DNA of 64,000 bases from Methylobacter sp. (lineage in GTDB: Bacteria; Pseudomonadota; Gammaproteobacteria; Methylococcales; Methylomonadaceae). The number at the start of each line of letters is the position of its first letter. Position 1 is the first letter of the stretch. Both the position numbers and the translations under genes were made by a program. Below the pieces are notes generated by a model. It saw only the letters and a list, made by a program, of their open reading frames with translations, was not told the origin of the DNA and searched no databases. The DNA lies in contig NZ_SCTW01000073.1 of assembly GCF_004322395.1 (NCBI RefSeq), positions 17,155 to 81,154 on the forward strand. The letters are read 5' to 3'. Below, one piece after another: positions 7,481 to 17,320 of the stretch.

Positions 7481-8605
7481 ATGGCTTTTCGAATATTCAC
7501 CGGATTGATAGTTTCATTCCTCATCAGCTTAAGTGTATGGGCTGATGAAATAAAAATAAACCCGTCTCACCCCGACCAATATACCGTTACTAAAAGCGAT
7601 ACTTTATGGGATATATCCGGCAAGTTTTTAACACACCCTTGGCAATGGCCTGAGTTATGGAAAAACAATACTCAAATTAAGAATCCCCATCTTATTTATC
7701 CGGGCGATACAATTTATTTTTCAATGGTCGATGGCAAACCGCAGCTTAGCCTTTCCAGAAACGAGCTACCCCATACTCAAACACAGGCTGACCCAAATTC
7801 CCCCTGCGTGTTGAAAGAAGAAGACTATAAATATGGTCGCAAAGATTTTGCCGTTTCCAAAGAAGGAAAGGTACTACCTTGCATTCGGGAAACTGAAATA
7901 AAACAGGCTATCAAATTAATTCCTACGGAAAATATAATGAGTTTCCTTTCATCGCCCAAGGTAGTGGATGAAAACGAGCTCAACAATGCGCCTTATGTTG
8001 TTGACTTTGCCGGCGAACATATTGTTGTGGGCCCTGGCGACCGTGTTTATGTGCGCTCGATAACCGATCCAAACAACTTATCCTATACGATTTACCGGCC
8101 GGGAAGCGCCTATATCAGTCCGGAAAGCGGGGAAATCCTGGGCTATGAAGCGCAATATATTGCCGATGCCTCTTTAGAGCAACCCGGCGACCCGGCAACA
8201 TTAACCATAACCAAATCAGCCCGTGAAATCCGCACTGGCGACCGGATTATGCCCAACGCGGAACTGGACATTGCATTAAATTATTTTCCCCGTCCACCTG
8301 AACAAAGCATAAAAGGCAGTATTATCAGTGTGCTTGGCGGCGTTTCCCAAATCGGTCGATATAATGTGGTCGTGATAGACAAAGGTACAGCAGACGGCCT
8401 TTTACCCGGACACGAGCTAAATATCTATAAAACCGGCAAAATTATCAGAGACACTTACAGCCCGATTAAAAACGATGCCGTTAATCTTCCAGATGAGATT
8501 GCCGGCACCCTGATGGTTTTCCGCCCGTTTGAGCGCGTCAGTTACGCTCTGGTCATGAAAGCAACCCAGGCTCTTCATGTATTAGACAAAGTTAGAACCC
8601 CCTGA
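7481..8605 (+). CDS. LysM-domain peptidoglycan-binding protein
   Basis: 374 residues from the ATG at 7481. An upstream in-frame GTG (7451) would add ten residues before the signal peptide and is unlikely. The N-terminus is a Sec signal peptide (MAFRIFTGLIVSFLISLSVWA), then a LysM domain at about 35-85 (YTVTKSDTLWDISGKFL ... NPHLIYPGDTI). The remainder (~250 residues) lacks a catalytic motif. This LysM protein next to dprA and divergent from def is a conserved gammaproteobacterial arrangement. It is expected to be a periplasmic or outer-membrane protein bound to murein; enzymatic function not assigned. Confidence 0.88.
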   Translation: MAFRIFTGLIVSFLISLSVWADEIKINPSHPDQYTVTKSDTLWDISGKFLTHPWQWPELWKNNTQIKNPHLIYPGDTIYFSMVDGKPQLSLSRNELPHTQTQADPNSPCVLKEEDYKYGRKDFAVSKEGKVLPCIRETEIKQAIKLIPTENIMSFLSSPKVVDENELNNAPYVVDFAGEHIVVGPGDRVYVRSITDPNNLSYTIYRPGSAYISPESGEILGYEAQYIADASLEQPGDPATLTITKSAREIRTGDRIMPNAELDIALNYFPRPPEQSIKGSIISVLGGVSQIGRYNVVVIDKGTADGLLPGHELNIYKTGKIIRDTYSPIKNDAVNLPDEIAGTLMVFRPFERVSYALVMKATQALHVLDKVRTP

Positions 8606-9708
8606 ACATTACCGCACAACAAACTGATCAAGACATAAAATACTGGCTTGCGCTATTGCGCACGCCAGGTGTCGGTTGCCGCACATTTCTCCGCTTGCTC
8701 GAAAGCCACACCCCGGCGCAGTTATTTTCAGAATCATCATCCGCACTCAGCACGCTGGGCTTAAAAAACGACATCGTTCATGCAATCAGAAAACCTGATT
8801 GGACGCTTATCGACTATGATCTAAGCTGGCTGAATCAACCCAATAACAGCGTAATTACCCTCAATGACGCAAACTATCCGGCGCAATTAAAGGAAATACC
8901 CGATCCTCCGCCGATTCTGTTTGTACGCGGCAATCCCAAGTTATTATCACTGCCGCAACTTGCTATTGTAGGTAGCCGCAACCCCTCGACATCAGGACTG
9001 GAAATTGCCTTTAACTTTGCCAAGACCCTGAGTCATTGCGGCTTTGTGATTACCAGCGGCTTGGCCTTGGGCATAGACGCCGCCAGCCATCAAGGCGCAT
9101 TAAAGGCCAACGGTTATACGATTGCGGTAGCCGGGACCGGGCTGGACCGGGTTTATCCGGCGAGACATAAAGACTTGGCTACTGAAATTGTTAATACCGG
9201 GGCGATAATCTCGGAGTTTCCACCCGGCACGACCGCCAAAGCCAACCACTTTCCCAGACGCAACCGCATTATCAGCGGCTTGAGCCAAGGTCTGCTGGTA
9301 GTTGAAGCCGCCAAACAAAGCGGTTCGCTGATTACAGCCCGCATGGCGCTCGAACAAAACCGTGAAGTTTTTGCAATCCCCGGCTCCATATACAACCCAT
9401 TGGCCCGAGGTTGCAACGCATTAATCCGTGAAGGGGCAAAACTTGTCGAAACAACCCAAGATATTCTTGACGAATTAAATCAATATAATCAACAAGATGA
9501 GAATATTACCGCACTAACAATGCAATCAACGCTTGACCTGGAGCAGCAAACATTATTGAATCTTGTCATGTTTAGTCCAACTTCTATCGATACTTTGGTT
9601 GAAAATGCCAACGAATCCGTCGAAGTTATTTCGTCAATGTTACTGATTCTGGAACTGCAAGGATACATAGAAGCAACCGCCGGCGGTTGCTACACCCGAA
9701 TCAAATAA
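8602..9708 (+). CDS. dprA: DNA-processing protein DprA
   Basis: Loads RecA on incoming single-stranded DNA during natural transformation. Rossmann-fold features are clear: AIVGSRNPSTSG, SGLALGIDAASHQGAL, GTGLDRVYPARH, ISEFPPGT, NHFPRRNRIISGLS, ending in a winged-helix-like C-terminus. The conserved N-terminal segment (KYWLALLRTPGVGCRTF) begins before any ATG, GTG or TTG in frame: the first is a TTG at 8656, inside that segment. The frame is open only from the TAG at 8593-8595, leaving CTG 8602 (overlapping the LysM stop as CTGA) or ATT 8608 as likely starts. I use CTG. About 368 residues. Confidence 0.88.
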   Translation: MNITAQQTDQDIKYWLALLRTPGVGCRTFLRLLESHTPAQLFSESSSALSTLGLKNDIVHAIRKPDWTLIDYDLSWLNQPNNSVITLNDANYPAQLKEIPDPPPILFVRGNPKLLSLPQLAIVGSRNPSTSGLEIAFNFAKTLSHCGFVITSGLALGIDAASHQGALKANGYTIAVAGTGLDRVYPARHKDLATEIVNTGAIISEFPPGTTAKANHFPRRNRIISGLSQGLLVVEAAKQSGSLITARMALEQNREVFAIPGSIYNPLARGCNALIREGAKLVETTQDILDELNQYNQQDENITALTMQSTLDLEQQTLLNLVMFSPTSIDTLVENANESVEVISSMLLILELQGYIEATAGGCYTRIK

Positions 9709-9722
9709 ACAACTAAAAATCT

Positions 9723-10190
9723 ATGAAAGAAAATATTTTTGATGTCCTGATGTATTTATTCGAAAACTATATGGAAGATGAAATTGAAATACTTCCAGAC
9801 AGCGATATCGTCAGAACAGAATTGCTGGAAGCGGGCTTTGAACAAATCGAAGTCAACAAAGCTTTCGATTGGTTGGAGTCGCTTAGCCTGCAACGGGCTA
9901 TAAACACCTCAGCATCTCCAGCGTTCCGCATCTTCTGTAGTCAAGAAAAGGCCAGACTGGATATTGAGTGCCGCAATTTGCTTATGTTCCTTGAGCATAG
10001 CGGCATCCTGAACTCAGCCAACCGGGAAATTGTCATCGACCGGGCCATGGCATTGGAAAATGAAGAAATATCGATGGAAAAGCTAAAATGGATAGTCCTG
10101 ATGGTATTGCTCAGCCAGCCGGACGAGGAAATTGCTTTCTCCCGAATGGAAGATATAGTCTATGACCTTATTCCAGCTTATTTCCATTAG
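9723..10190 (+). CDS. smg: DUF494 / Smg family protein
   Basis: 155 residues. MKENIFDVLMYLFENYMED and the following acidic helical sequence are typical of the Smg (DUF494) family, which lies between dprA and topA in many gammaproteobacteria, as here. Its biochemical function is not established. Starts 14 bases after dprA, so probably co-transcribed with it. The 90-base gap to topA contains a degenerate direct/inverted repeat (AAGGTTCAAGATGAC ... CTTGAACC) with no gene. Confidence 0.88.
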   Translation: MKENIFDVLMYLFENYMEDEIEILPDSDIVRTELLEAGFEQIEVNKAFDWLESLSLQRAINTSASPAFRIFCSQEKARLDIECRNLLMFLEHSGILNSANREIVIDRAMALENEEISMEKLKWIVLMVLLSQPDEEIAFSRMEDIVYDLIPAYFH

Positions 10191-10280
10191 TTTAAGGTTC
10201 AAGATGACAAGGTGAAGGGCCCAAAAATATGTCTTTTCGCCTTGAACCCTACCCCTTTTACCCTGAACCTTTTTGAATAA

Positions 10281-12593
10281 ATGAGTAAAAACCTCGTCAT
10301 TGTAGAATCGCCTGCAAAAGCCAAAACTATAGAAAAATATTTGGGCAAGGACTTTCAGGTTTTGGCCTCTTACGGTCACGTCCGCGACCTGATCCCCAAA
10401 GAAGGCGCAGTCGACCCGAACAACAACTTTGCGATGAAATATGAAGTTATCGATCGCAACCAAAAACATGTACAAGCCATCAGCAAAGCCCTTAAAGCCT
10501 CTGATGCTTTATATCTTGCAACTGACCCTGATAGAGAAGGGGAAGCCATTTCCTGGCATTTGCTTGAGCTGCTGAAAGAAAAAAAACTGTTGAAAGACAA
10601 ACCGGTGCATCGGGTTGTTTTCCATGAAATCACCAAAAAAGCCGTCACCGAAGCCATAGCCAACCCGGAGCAAGTCGCTATCAGCTTGGTTAACGCCCAA
10701 CAGGCGCGCCGCGCTTTGGATTATCTGGTCGGTTTTAACCTGTCACCGTTGCTATGGAAAAAAATCCGTCGTGGTCTGTCTGCGGGCCGTGTACAAAGCC
10801 CTGCTTTACGGATGATCGTCGAACGCGAACTGGAAATCGAGGCCTTTAAATCCCGCGAATACTGGACGATCGATGCGGCATTGACCACTCAGGATCAAGC
10901 ATTCAAAGCCAAACTGACCCAATTTGACGGCGAAAAAGTCACGCAATTCAGCATTACCAATGAAGAGCTGGCGGAAAAAACCAAACAAACCTTGCTGAAC
11001 GCAGCTGACGGGCAATTAATGGTTGACAAGCTGGAGAAGAAACAGCAAAAACGCAACCCAGCCCCGCCATTCATCACCTCGACACTGCAACAGGAAGCCT
11101 CGCGCAAATTGGGTTTCACCACTAAGCGCACGATGATCGTTGCTCAGCAACTCTATGAAGGCATTGATATAGGCGGCGAAACCGCCGGTCTAATCACCTA
11201 TATGCGTACCGACTCGGTTAACCTGTCGGTTGACGCTGTCGAAGAAATCCGAGCCCTGATTGCCGAAAACTACGGCGCTGAAAATGTGCCCAAAGAGCCG
11301 AGAGTTTTTAAGACTAAATCGAAAAACGCCCAGGAAGCGCACGAAGCGATACGCCCAACCTATCCAAGGTACTTGCCCAGCCAGCTAAAAGACCACTTGA
11401 GCATCGAGCAGTTCAAACTCTATGAGCTAATCTGGAAGCGTACTATCGCCTGCCAAATGATTCATGCCACGCTGAATATGGTCGCCGTCGATTTAAGCTG
11501 CGGCGACGGTAAGCACGTATTCAGGGCAACCGGCTCCACGATAGCCCATCCAGGCTTCATGGCCGCCTACTTGGAAGGCAAAGACGACAGCAACGAAAGC
11601 GATGACAAAGAAAGCTTTCTGCCGCCGATGGAAGAAGGCCGCCCGGTCCAGCTTAACGACATCAATGCCGCACAGCATTTCACCGAGCCGCCACCACGCT
11701 ACGGCGAAGCCAGCTTGGTAAAATCCCTTGAAGAACATGGTATAGGCCGCCCATCGACCTATGCGTCGATTATCTCGACCTTGCAAAACCGTGAGTATGT
11801 CACGCTGGACGGCAAACGCTTCTATCCGACCGATGTCGGCAGAATCGTCAATAAATTCCTGACCGAACATTTCACTAAATACGTCGATTACGATTTTACC
11901 GCCAACCTGGAAGATGAACTGGATGCGGTTTCTCGGGGAGAAAAAGACTGGATTCCGTTAATGCGCGATTTCTGGAACCCTTTTACCACTCTGATTCACG
12001 AAAAAGAAGAAAGCGTCCAGCGCAAGGATGTCACCCAGGAAGCTATCGACGAGAAATGCCCCGATTGCGGTAGCCCTTTGTCTATTCGTCTGGGACGAAA
12101 TGGCCGGTTTATAGGCTGCACTAACTACCCTGAGTGTTCTTATACCCGAAACTTGAACGATGACGGCGGCGCCAGCGATGAACCCGAAATTGTGGAAGGC
12201 CGAGTCTGTCCTAAATGCGAGTCGCCTTTAGTCATCAAAACCGGACGCTACGGCAAATTTATCGGTTGCAGCAGCTATCCCAAATGCAAACATATCGAGC
12301 CTTTGGAAAAGCCGACGGATACCGGTGTTGAATGCCCGCAATGCAAAAAAGGCAACATCCTCAAACGCAAATCCCGGAACAGCAAAATATTCTATTCCTG
12401 CTCGGAATATCCAAAATGCGATTACGCATTATGGAATGCGCCGATACATGAAAGCTGCCCGGAATGCGAGTGGCCTATATTGACTGTCAAAGAAACCAAA
12501 CGGCGCGGCGTGGAAAAGGTTTGCCCGCAAAAGGAATGTAAATATGCAACGCCGTATGAAGGCGATCCTGCGGATGTACAGGGGCCTAAGTAA
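10281..12593 (+). CDS. topA: DNA topoisomerase I
   Basis: Type IA topoisomerase that relaxes negative supercoils. 770 residues. TOPRIM domain at the N-terminus (NLVIVESPAKAKTIEKYLG; the acidic triad region DPDREGE), catalytic tyrosine in GLITYMRTDS (Tyr307), and PSTYASII further on. The C-terminus holds four successive zinc-ribbon-like Cys4 units: CPDC...CTNYPEC, CPKC...CSSYPKC, CPQC...CSEYPKC and CPEC...CPQKEC. Length is slightly shorter than the E. coli enzyme (865), as is common. Final gene of the dprA-smg-topA group. Confidence 0.97.
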   Translation: MSKNLVIVESPAKAKTIEKYLGKDFQVLASYGHVRDLIPKEGAVDPNNNFAMKYEVIDRNQKHVQAISKALKASDALYLATDPDREGEAISWHLLELLKEKKLLKDKPVHRVVFHEITKKAVTEAIANPEQVAISLVNAQQARRALDYLVGFNLSPLLWKKIRRGLSAGRVQSPALRMIVERELEIEAFKSREYWTIDAALTTQDQAFKAKLTQFDGEKVTQFSITNEELAEKTKQTLLNAADGQLMVDKLEKKQQKRNPAPPFITSTLQQEASRKLGFTTKRTMIVAQQLYEGIDIGGETAGLITYMRTDSVNLSVDAVEEIRALIAENYGAENVPKEPRVFKTKSKNAQEAHEAIRPTYPRYLPSQLKDHLSIEQFKLYELIWKRTIACQMIHATLNMVAVDLSCGDGKHVFRATGSTIAHPGFMAAYLEGKDDSNESDDKESFLPPMEEGRPVQLNDINAAQHFTEPPPRYGEASLVKSLEEHGIGRPSTYASIISTLQNREYVTLDGKRFYPTDVGRIVNKFLTEHFTKYVDYDFTANLEDELDAVSRGEKDWIPLMRDFWNPFTTLIHEKEESVQRKDVTQEAIDEKCPDCGSPLSIRLGRNGRFIGCTNYPECSYTRNLNDDGGASDEPEIVEGRVCPKCESPLVIKTGRYGKFIGCSSYPKCKHIEPLEKPTDTGVECPQCKKGNILKRKSRNSKIFYSCSEYPKCDYALWNAPIHESCPECEWPILTVKETKRRGVEKVCPQKECKYATPYEGDPADVQGPK

Positions 12594-13214
12594 TTTACAT
12601 GGTCAACATGAGCGAATGAGTTTTCGCCCATGGAATTGATACAAATTCTCTCTACATGGCAATGCTTGAACAAAATCTTAAACTTGCGTAATTCCGACAC
12701 TCAGCGTTATTCACAAGTGTTTCAAGCACGTCATTGGCAAGGATTCGCTACGCGCTCTACCGTGTCACTCCTGACTATCGCTCGGAGTCTTTTGGATAAA
12801 TGCAAATCCGTTCCAGACGGATTTGTGCCGGACCCGTTAGAGCGCCTAGCGAATCTAGATCTCAGCGACGTGGAAAATAGACCAGAAAGTTTTTTTGTGG
12901 TTAAAGCACGATCTGATATACCCAGGGCTTCTCGGCAATCGTTTCCTGAATTACCCCAGCTCAAGCATAATAATATCCTCGATAAAACAAGTTTAGTTTT
13001 TAGAACGGCTTCCGCATGATCTTAGCTCTTCATGAGCCTTGGTGGCATATGTCAAGTATCGATAAATATAAAAACAATTATCTATAGCAATCAAAGCCAT
13101 ATCTACTTTACAATATACGGTTAAATTTAGTCTATTCGGCAATCTTTTTAAGTACAGATCAAGTCATTTTTAGGCGTTCTGTATGAAAAAACGAACTAAT
13201 TCAATACGAGAACT
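12594..13214. other. 621-bp gap without a convincing gene
   Basis: An open frame of 129 codons on the plus strand (12630-13019) has no recognisable domain, an unusual Arg/Ser/Leu-rich composition and no clear ribosome site, so I do not call it a gene. The last 100 bases are AT-rich and probably hold the promoter of the oxidoreductase gene at 13215. No tRNA-like or terminator structure was seen. Confidence 0.5.
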
Positions 13215-16200
13215 ATGGAACAACACAATCTTACCCTAGGCATCCCCGGCTTTAATTACCCCGATTTATACAATTCTGCACGATTGAAAGATTTGCTGGA
13301 TGTGTTTGATGCCTCGGTTGAACGTCATGACCCGCAGCTGCACGCTGAATTCAAGGCTTACCGCCAGAATCAGGGCGCAGGGTTATCGGCGGAGGCTGTT
13401 TCTGATCTGCTGGTGCGCATGGGGCCTTATGTCGGTCAGTTTGTCGCCAAGCTTTTTAATGTTTCCGAACAGCATCAGGCGCAGGGCGCTAAAATCAAAG
13501 ACGAAATCGACACTATTTTTACTTATAAAAATGAAGTGGTCGATAAATTGGCTTTCTTCTTTAAAGGTCAGGATGCCGGCGACTGGGCTATTCCAGCTAT
13601 CCTGAACCGCTTTGATCTGTTGATCGATGCGGGCTTTCCCGAAGCCAACCAGGATAACGATCCTGAACACCGCGTTGCCCGTGTCGGCGCGGCTATTGGT
13701 CTGCTGTATAGCCATTACAAACTGGTTGCCAAGGGCAAAGACAGCGATTACGAAAATGCCGACTTAGTCGTAGAGGCTTTGCGCGCCAAGCTTGCCGCGC
13801 ATCAAGAAGCTGCAACTGAATTTAACGACATCATCAGTCAGCAAGATCCCGCCGAATTTATTAACAGCTTAATGGACGTTGTACTGCGTTGGAGCTTTGT
13901 AGCTCAACAGGATAACGATGTGATCGCCAACTGGCCGAGTTTCAAACTCCCGCAAAAACGCGATTTCGACCATTTGGTTAAACATGAGCTGGTCGATCGC
14001 GGCGAGTTCAAGGCCTGGATGGGCGAGCAGGAACACCGCCGCCGTCGGGACGGTTTTAAACTGACCGACCCGCGTTTTAACCAGCGTCAAGTATTATCCG
14101 AAGTCAATCATTGTATTTACTGCCACGAGCGCGATACCGATTCCTGCTCTAAAGGCATGCGTAACAAAAAAACCGATACATTCAAAGTTGATCCGCTGGG
14201 TGTAACCACCATCGGCTGCCCATTGGATGAGAAAATTTCGGAAATGCATCTGGTCAAACGCCAAGGCGACAATATCGGCGCGTTAGCGATGATTGTGATC
14301 GACAATCCGATGTGTCCTGGCACCGGGCACCGTATCTGCAACGAGTGCATGAAGGGCTGTATCTACCAAAAAACCGACCCTGTCGATATTCCGCAAATTG
14401 AAACCAATGTGCTGACCGATGTATTGTTCATGCCCTACGGCTTTGAAATATATAGTTTGCTGACCCGCTGGAATCCGTTAAACGTAAAGCGTCCGTACAT
14501 GCTGCCTTACAACGGCAAAAATGCGCTGGTGGTGGGCCTAGGCCCCGCCGGTTACACGATGAGTCATTATTTATTAAATGAAGGCTTCGGTGTTGCCGGT
14601 ATCGACGGCTTAAAGCTTGAGCCATTGCCTGTGAAATTGACTGGTGACAGCGACAACCTGCCTATTCCGATTGTTAATTTTCAAGACCTGTACGAAGATT
14701 TGGACAAACGCATCCTGGCCGGTTTTGGCGGCGTTGCCGAATACGGCATTACCGTGCGTTGGGACAAGAACTTCCTGAAAGTCATTTACCTGACATTGCA
14801 AAGACGTGAAGCTTTTCGCGCATACGGCGGCGTGCGTTTTGGCGGCACGATCACCATTGAAGACGCTTGGAACATGGGCTTTGATCATATCTGTATCGCT
14901 TCGGGCGCAGGCCAACCTACTATCATCGGCCTGAAAAACAACCTGATGCGCGGCATACGCAAAGCCTCGGATTTCCTGATGGCATTGCAATTAACCGGAG
15001 CAGCCAAAGCTTCTTCACTAGCGAATTTACAGGTGCGTTTGCCTGCCGGCGTTATCGGCGGCGGCTTGACTGCAATGGATACCGCAACCGAATTGCTGGC
15101 GTATTATCCGGTGCAGGTCGAAAAAATCCTGCATCGTTATGAAATGCTGGTTGACGTGTATGGCGAGCAAACCGTGCGCCGCCGTTACGACCAGGAAGAA
15201 ACCATCATACTCGATGAATTCCTGGAGCACGGCAAAGCTATCGTCGCAGAACGCCAGCGTGCTGAAACGGCAGGCGAGCAGCCGAATTTCCAACCTCTGG
15301 TAGAAGCATGGGGCGGCGTCACACTGTTTTATCGTAAAGGCATTTTCGATGCGCCTGCGTATCGCCAAAACCATGAAGAAATCGTTAAAGCACTGGAAGA
15401 AGGCATCGCCTTGGCTGAAGGCATGAGCCCGCTCGGTGCAGAAGCCGACGAATACGGACACCTGAACGCAGTGGAATTTGAAAAACTGGCGCTGGAAGAA
15501 GGACGCTGGAAAAACTCAGGTCAAAACGTCACTGTTCCGTTGCGCAGCTTATACGTTGCGGCGGGCACATCGCCGAACACTATCTATCAAAGCGAATATC
15601 CCGACACATTTGTGATGGATAAATGGTTCTTCCAACGTTATCAGCCGGAATGGACCAACGACTCGGTCGAATTGGTTCCGATGCACGATGAAGCCCTTCC
15701 TAAACTGGGCAAACCTGCACCGCTGACGTCTTACCAAAAAGACGGCAAATTTATCAGTTTTTACGGCGACAATCACCCGGTTTACGCCGGCAACGTGGTC
15801 AAGGCCATGGCCAGCGCCAAAAACGGCTATCCGCATGTGGTCAAGCTGTTCGAAAAAGAATTGGCTGGATTAAACCCAGCCCAGCAGCCGGAGCGCGATG
15901 CGGCGTTAAAGGCCTTATTTGCTCAATTGGATGAGTCGTTTAAAGCCACTATCGTTGCAATTAACCGTTTGACGCCGACGATCATCGAAGTCGTGGTCAA
16001 AGCTCCGATGGCAGCGGAAAAATTCCATCCCGGACAGTTTTACCGCGTCCAAAATTACGAAGCTTTTGCGCCTGTCGTCGAAGGCACGGTGCTGGCGGCT
16101 GAAGGTTTGGCGCTGACCGGCGCGGAAGTCGATAAGGAAAAAGGCACGATCTCCCTGATTGCGCTGGAAATGGGGTCATCTTCGCGGCTGTGCGCTACCT

Positions 16201-16910
16201 GGAATGTCGGCGACCCGTTGGTAATCATGGGTGTAACCGGCACGCCAACCGACATCCCGACCGGCAAAACCGTGTTGTTGCTCGGCGGCGGATTAGGTAA
16301 TGCGGTACTGTTCTCCATCGGCAAGGCATTAAGAGCAGCCGGCAACAAGGTAATTTATTTTGCCGGTTACAAATATGCGCAAGACCGCTTTAAAGTCGAA
16401 GACGTTGAAGCGGCTGCCGATATTATCATCTGGTCGGTCGATACGGGCGAAGGCGTTACTGCCATTACACCAACCCGTCCTCAGGACAAAACCTTTGTCG
16501 GCAATATTCTGGAATGTATGTTGGCTTATGCCCAAGGCGGCTTAGGCGAACAGCCTATTTCGCTGGCGGATGTCGATCACCTTATCGTGATCGGTTCGGA
16601 CCGCATGATGGCGGCAGTAAAAAGCGCGCGCTTTGATGTATTGAAGCCTTATTTAAACAAAGCCCATCATGCTATCGGCTCAATCAACTCGCCGATGCAG
16701 TGCATGATGAAAGGCATTTGCGCGCAATGTCTGTGTAAACATGTCGATCCCGATACCGGCAAAGAATGCTTCGTGTACTCCTGCTACAACCAAGATCAAG
16801 ATTTGGATAAAGTTGATTTTCCGCATCTGAATGCAAGGTTGCGGCAAAATACCGTTCAGGAAAAACTGTCTAATCTTTGGTTGGATTATTTGTTGGAGAA
16901 ACAGCGGTAG
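13215..16910 (+). CDS. large FAD/NAD(P)-dependent Fe-S oxidoreductase (GltD-like plus PyrK-like fusion)
   Basis: 1231 residues. An N-terminal helical region (about 1-290) leads to cysteine clusters CIYCHERDTDSC and CPGTGHRICNECMKGC, like the Fe-S head of GltD/DPD-type proteins. Next come two dinucleotide-binding folds (ALVVGLGPAGYTMSH and VIGGGLTAMDTATEL). The C-terminal third resembles the ferredoxin-NADP-reductase/PyrK module: HPGQFYRVQ, then LLLGGGLGNAVLFSIG, then a terminal Cys set (MKGICAQCLCKH ... CYNQDQD) like the PyrK 2Fe-2S site. It should move electrons between NAD(P)H, flavins and Fe-S centres; substrate and partner unknown. It stands alone. Confidence 0.85.
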   Translation: MEQHNLTLGIPGFNYPDLYNSARLKDLLDVFDASVERHDPQLHAEFKAYRQNQGAGLSAEAVSDLLVRMGPYVGQFVAKLFNVSEQHQAQGAKIKDEIDTIFTYKNEVVDKLAFFFKGQDAGDWAIPAILNRFDLLIDAGFPEANQDNDPEHRVARVGAAIGLLYSHYKLVAKGKDSDYENADLVVEALRAKLAAHQEAATEFNDIISQQDPAEFINSLMDVVLRWSFVAQQDNDVIANWPSFKLPQKRDFDHLVKHELVDRGEFKAWMGEQEHRRRRDGFKLTDPRFNQRQVLSEVNHCIYCHERDTDSCSKGMRNKKTDTFKVDPLGVTTIGCPLDEKISEMHLVKRQGDNIGALAMIVIDNPMCPGTGHRICNECMKGCIYQKTDPVDIPQIETNVLTDVLFMPYGFEIYSLLTRWNPLNVKRPYMLPYNGKNALVVGLGPAGYTMSHYLLNEGFGVAGIDGLKLEPLPVKLTGDSDNLPIPIVNFQDLYEDLDKRILAGFGGVAEYGITVRWDKNFLKVIYLTLQRREAFRAYGGVRFGGTITIEDAWNMGFDHICIASGAGQPTIIGLKNNLMRGIRKASDFLMALQLTGAAKASSLANLQVRLPAGVIGGGLTAMDTATELLAYYPVQVEKILHRYEMLVDVYGEQTVRRRYDQEETIILDEFLEHGKAIVAERQRAETAGEQPNFQPLVEAWGGVTLFYRKGIFDAPAYRQNHEEIVKALEEGIALAEGMSPLGAEADEYGHLNAVEFEKLALEEGRWKNSGQNVTVPLRSLYVAAGTSPNTIYQSEYPDTFVMDKWFFQRYQPEWTNDSVELVPMHDEALPKLGKPAPLTSYQKDGKFISFYGDNHPVYAGNVVKAMASAKNGYPHVVKLFEKELAGLNPAQQPERDAALKALFAQLDESFKATIVAINRLTPTIIEVVVKAPMAAEKFHPGQFYRVQNYEAFAPVVEGTVLAAEGLALTGAEVDKEKGTISLIALEMGSSSRLCATWNVGDPLVIMGVTGTPTDIPTGKTVLLLGGGLGNAVLFSIGKALRAAGNKVIYFAGYKYAQDRFKVEDVEAAADIIIWSVDTGEGVTAITPTRPQDKTFVGNILECMLAYAQGGLGEQPISLADVDHLIVIGSDRMMAAVKSARFDVLKPYLNKAHHAIGSINSPMQCMMKGICAQCLCKHVDPDTGKECFVYSCYNQDQDLDKVDFPHLNARLRQNTVQEKLSNLWLDYLLEKQR

Positions 16911-17009
16911 AATTAGAGGGCAAGTCGAGGCCCATAAAAATCGGACGGAAAAATTAATTCGTCCTCAGAACTTTTCGCATAATCAAAAAGTAGACCGCTT
17001 CAAATGTTT

Positions 17010-17034
17010 GGGACGTGGTTACAAACCTCGTCCC
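17010..17034. repeat. hairpin in the 16911-17320 gap
   Basis: GGGACGTGGTT (17010-17020) pairs with AACCTCGTCCC (17024-17034) with one mismatch and a 3-base loop. There is no T-run, so it is more like a dispersed palindromic repeat than a terminator. The rest of the 410-bp gap between the oxidoreductase and the porin gene has short open frames but nothing I can support as a gene. Confidence 0.45.
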
Positions 17035-17320
17035 TTGCGGCTTACCTTTTTCTATGAGTGAATGCCCTTTTATCTTGACAGGTATATTCCGGCATAAGGC
17101 CAGCAGTTTGATGAAACCGCTTGGGCTAATTGTTGCCCGTAAGCCAATATCAAGCAAAATTCATATCATTATATTCTTGGAAAATGTACATTTGACCGCT
17201 GTAAATATGATGAAAGCCAGATCGAAAACTTGGAAAAGCAGTTAAAAGGCACCTACACTACATACACCGATAGCCATTTATGTATTCCAATTAGTCCCGG
17301 TGCTTTACGCATGTAATTTC

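Noticed and set aside
12630..13019. 129-codon open frame after topA
   Set aside because: No family match by eye, no ribosome site, and composition unlike neighbouring genes; left as an unassigned gap.
14610..15461. Minus-strand open frames of 126 and 144 codons
   Set aside because: They overlap the 1231-residue oxidoreductase gene throughout and have no ribosome sites.
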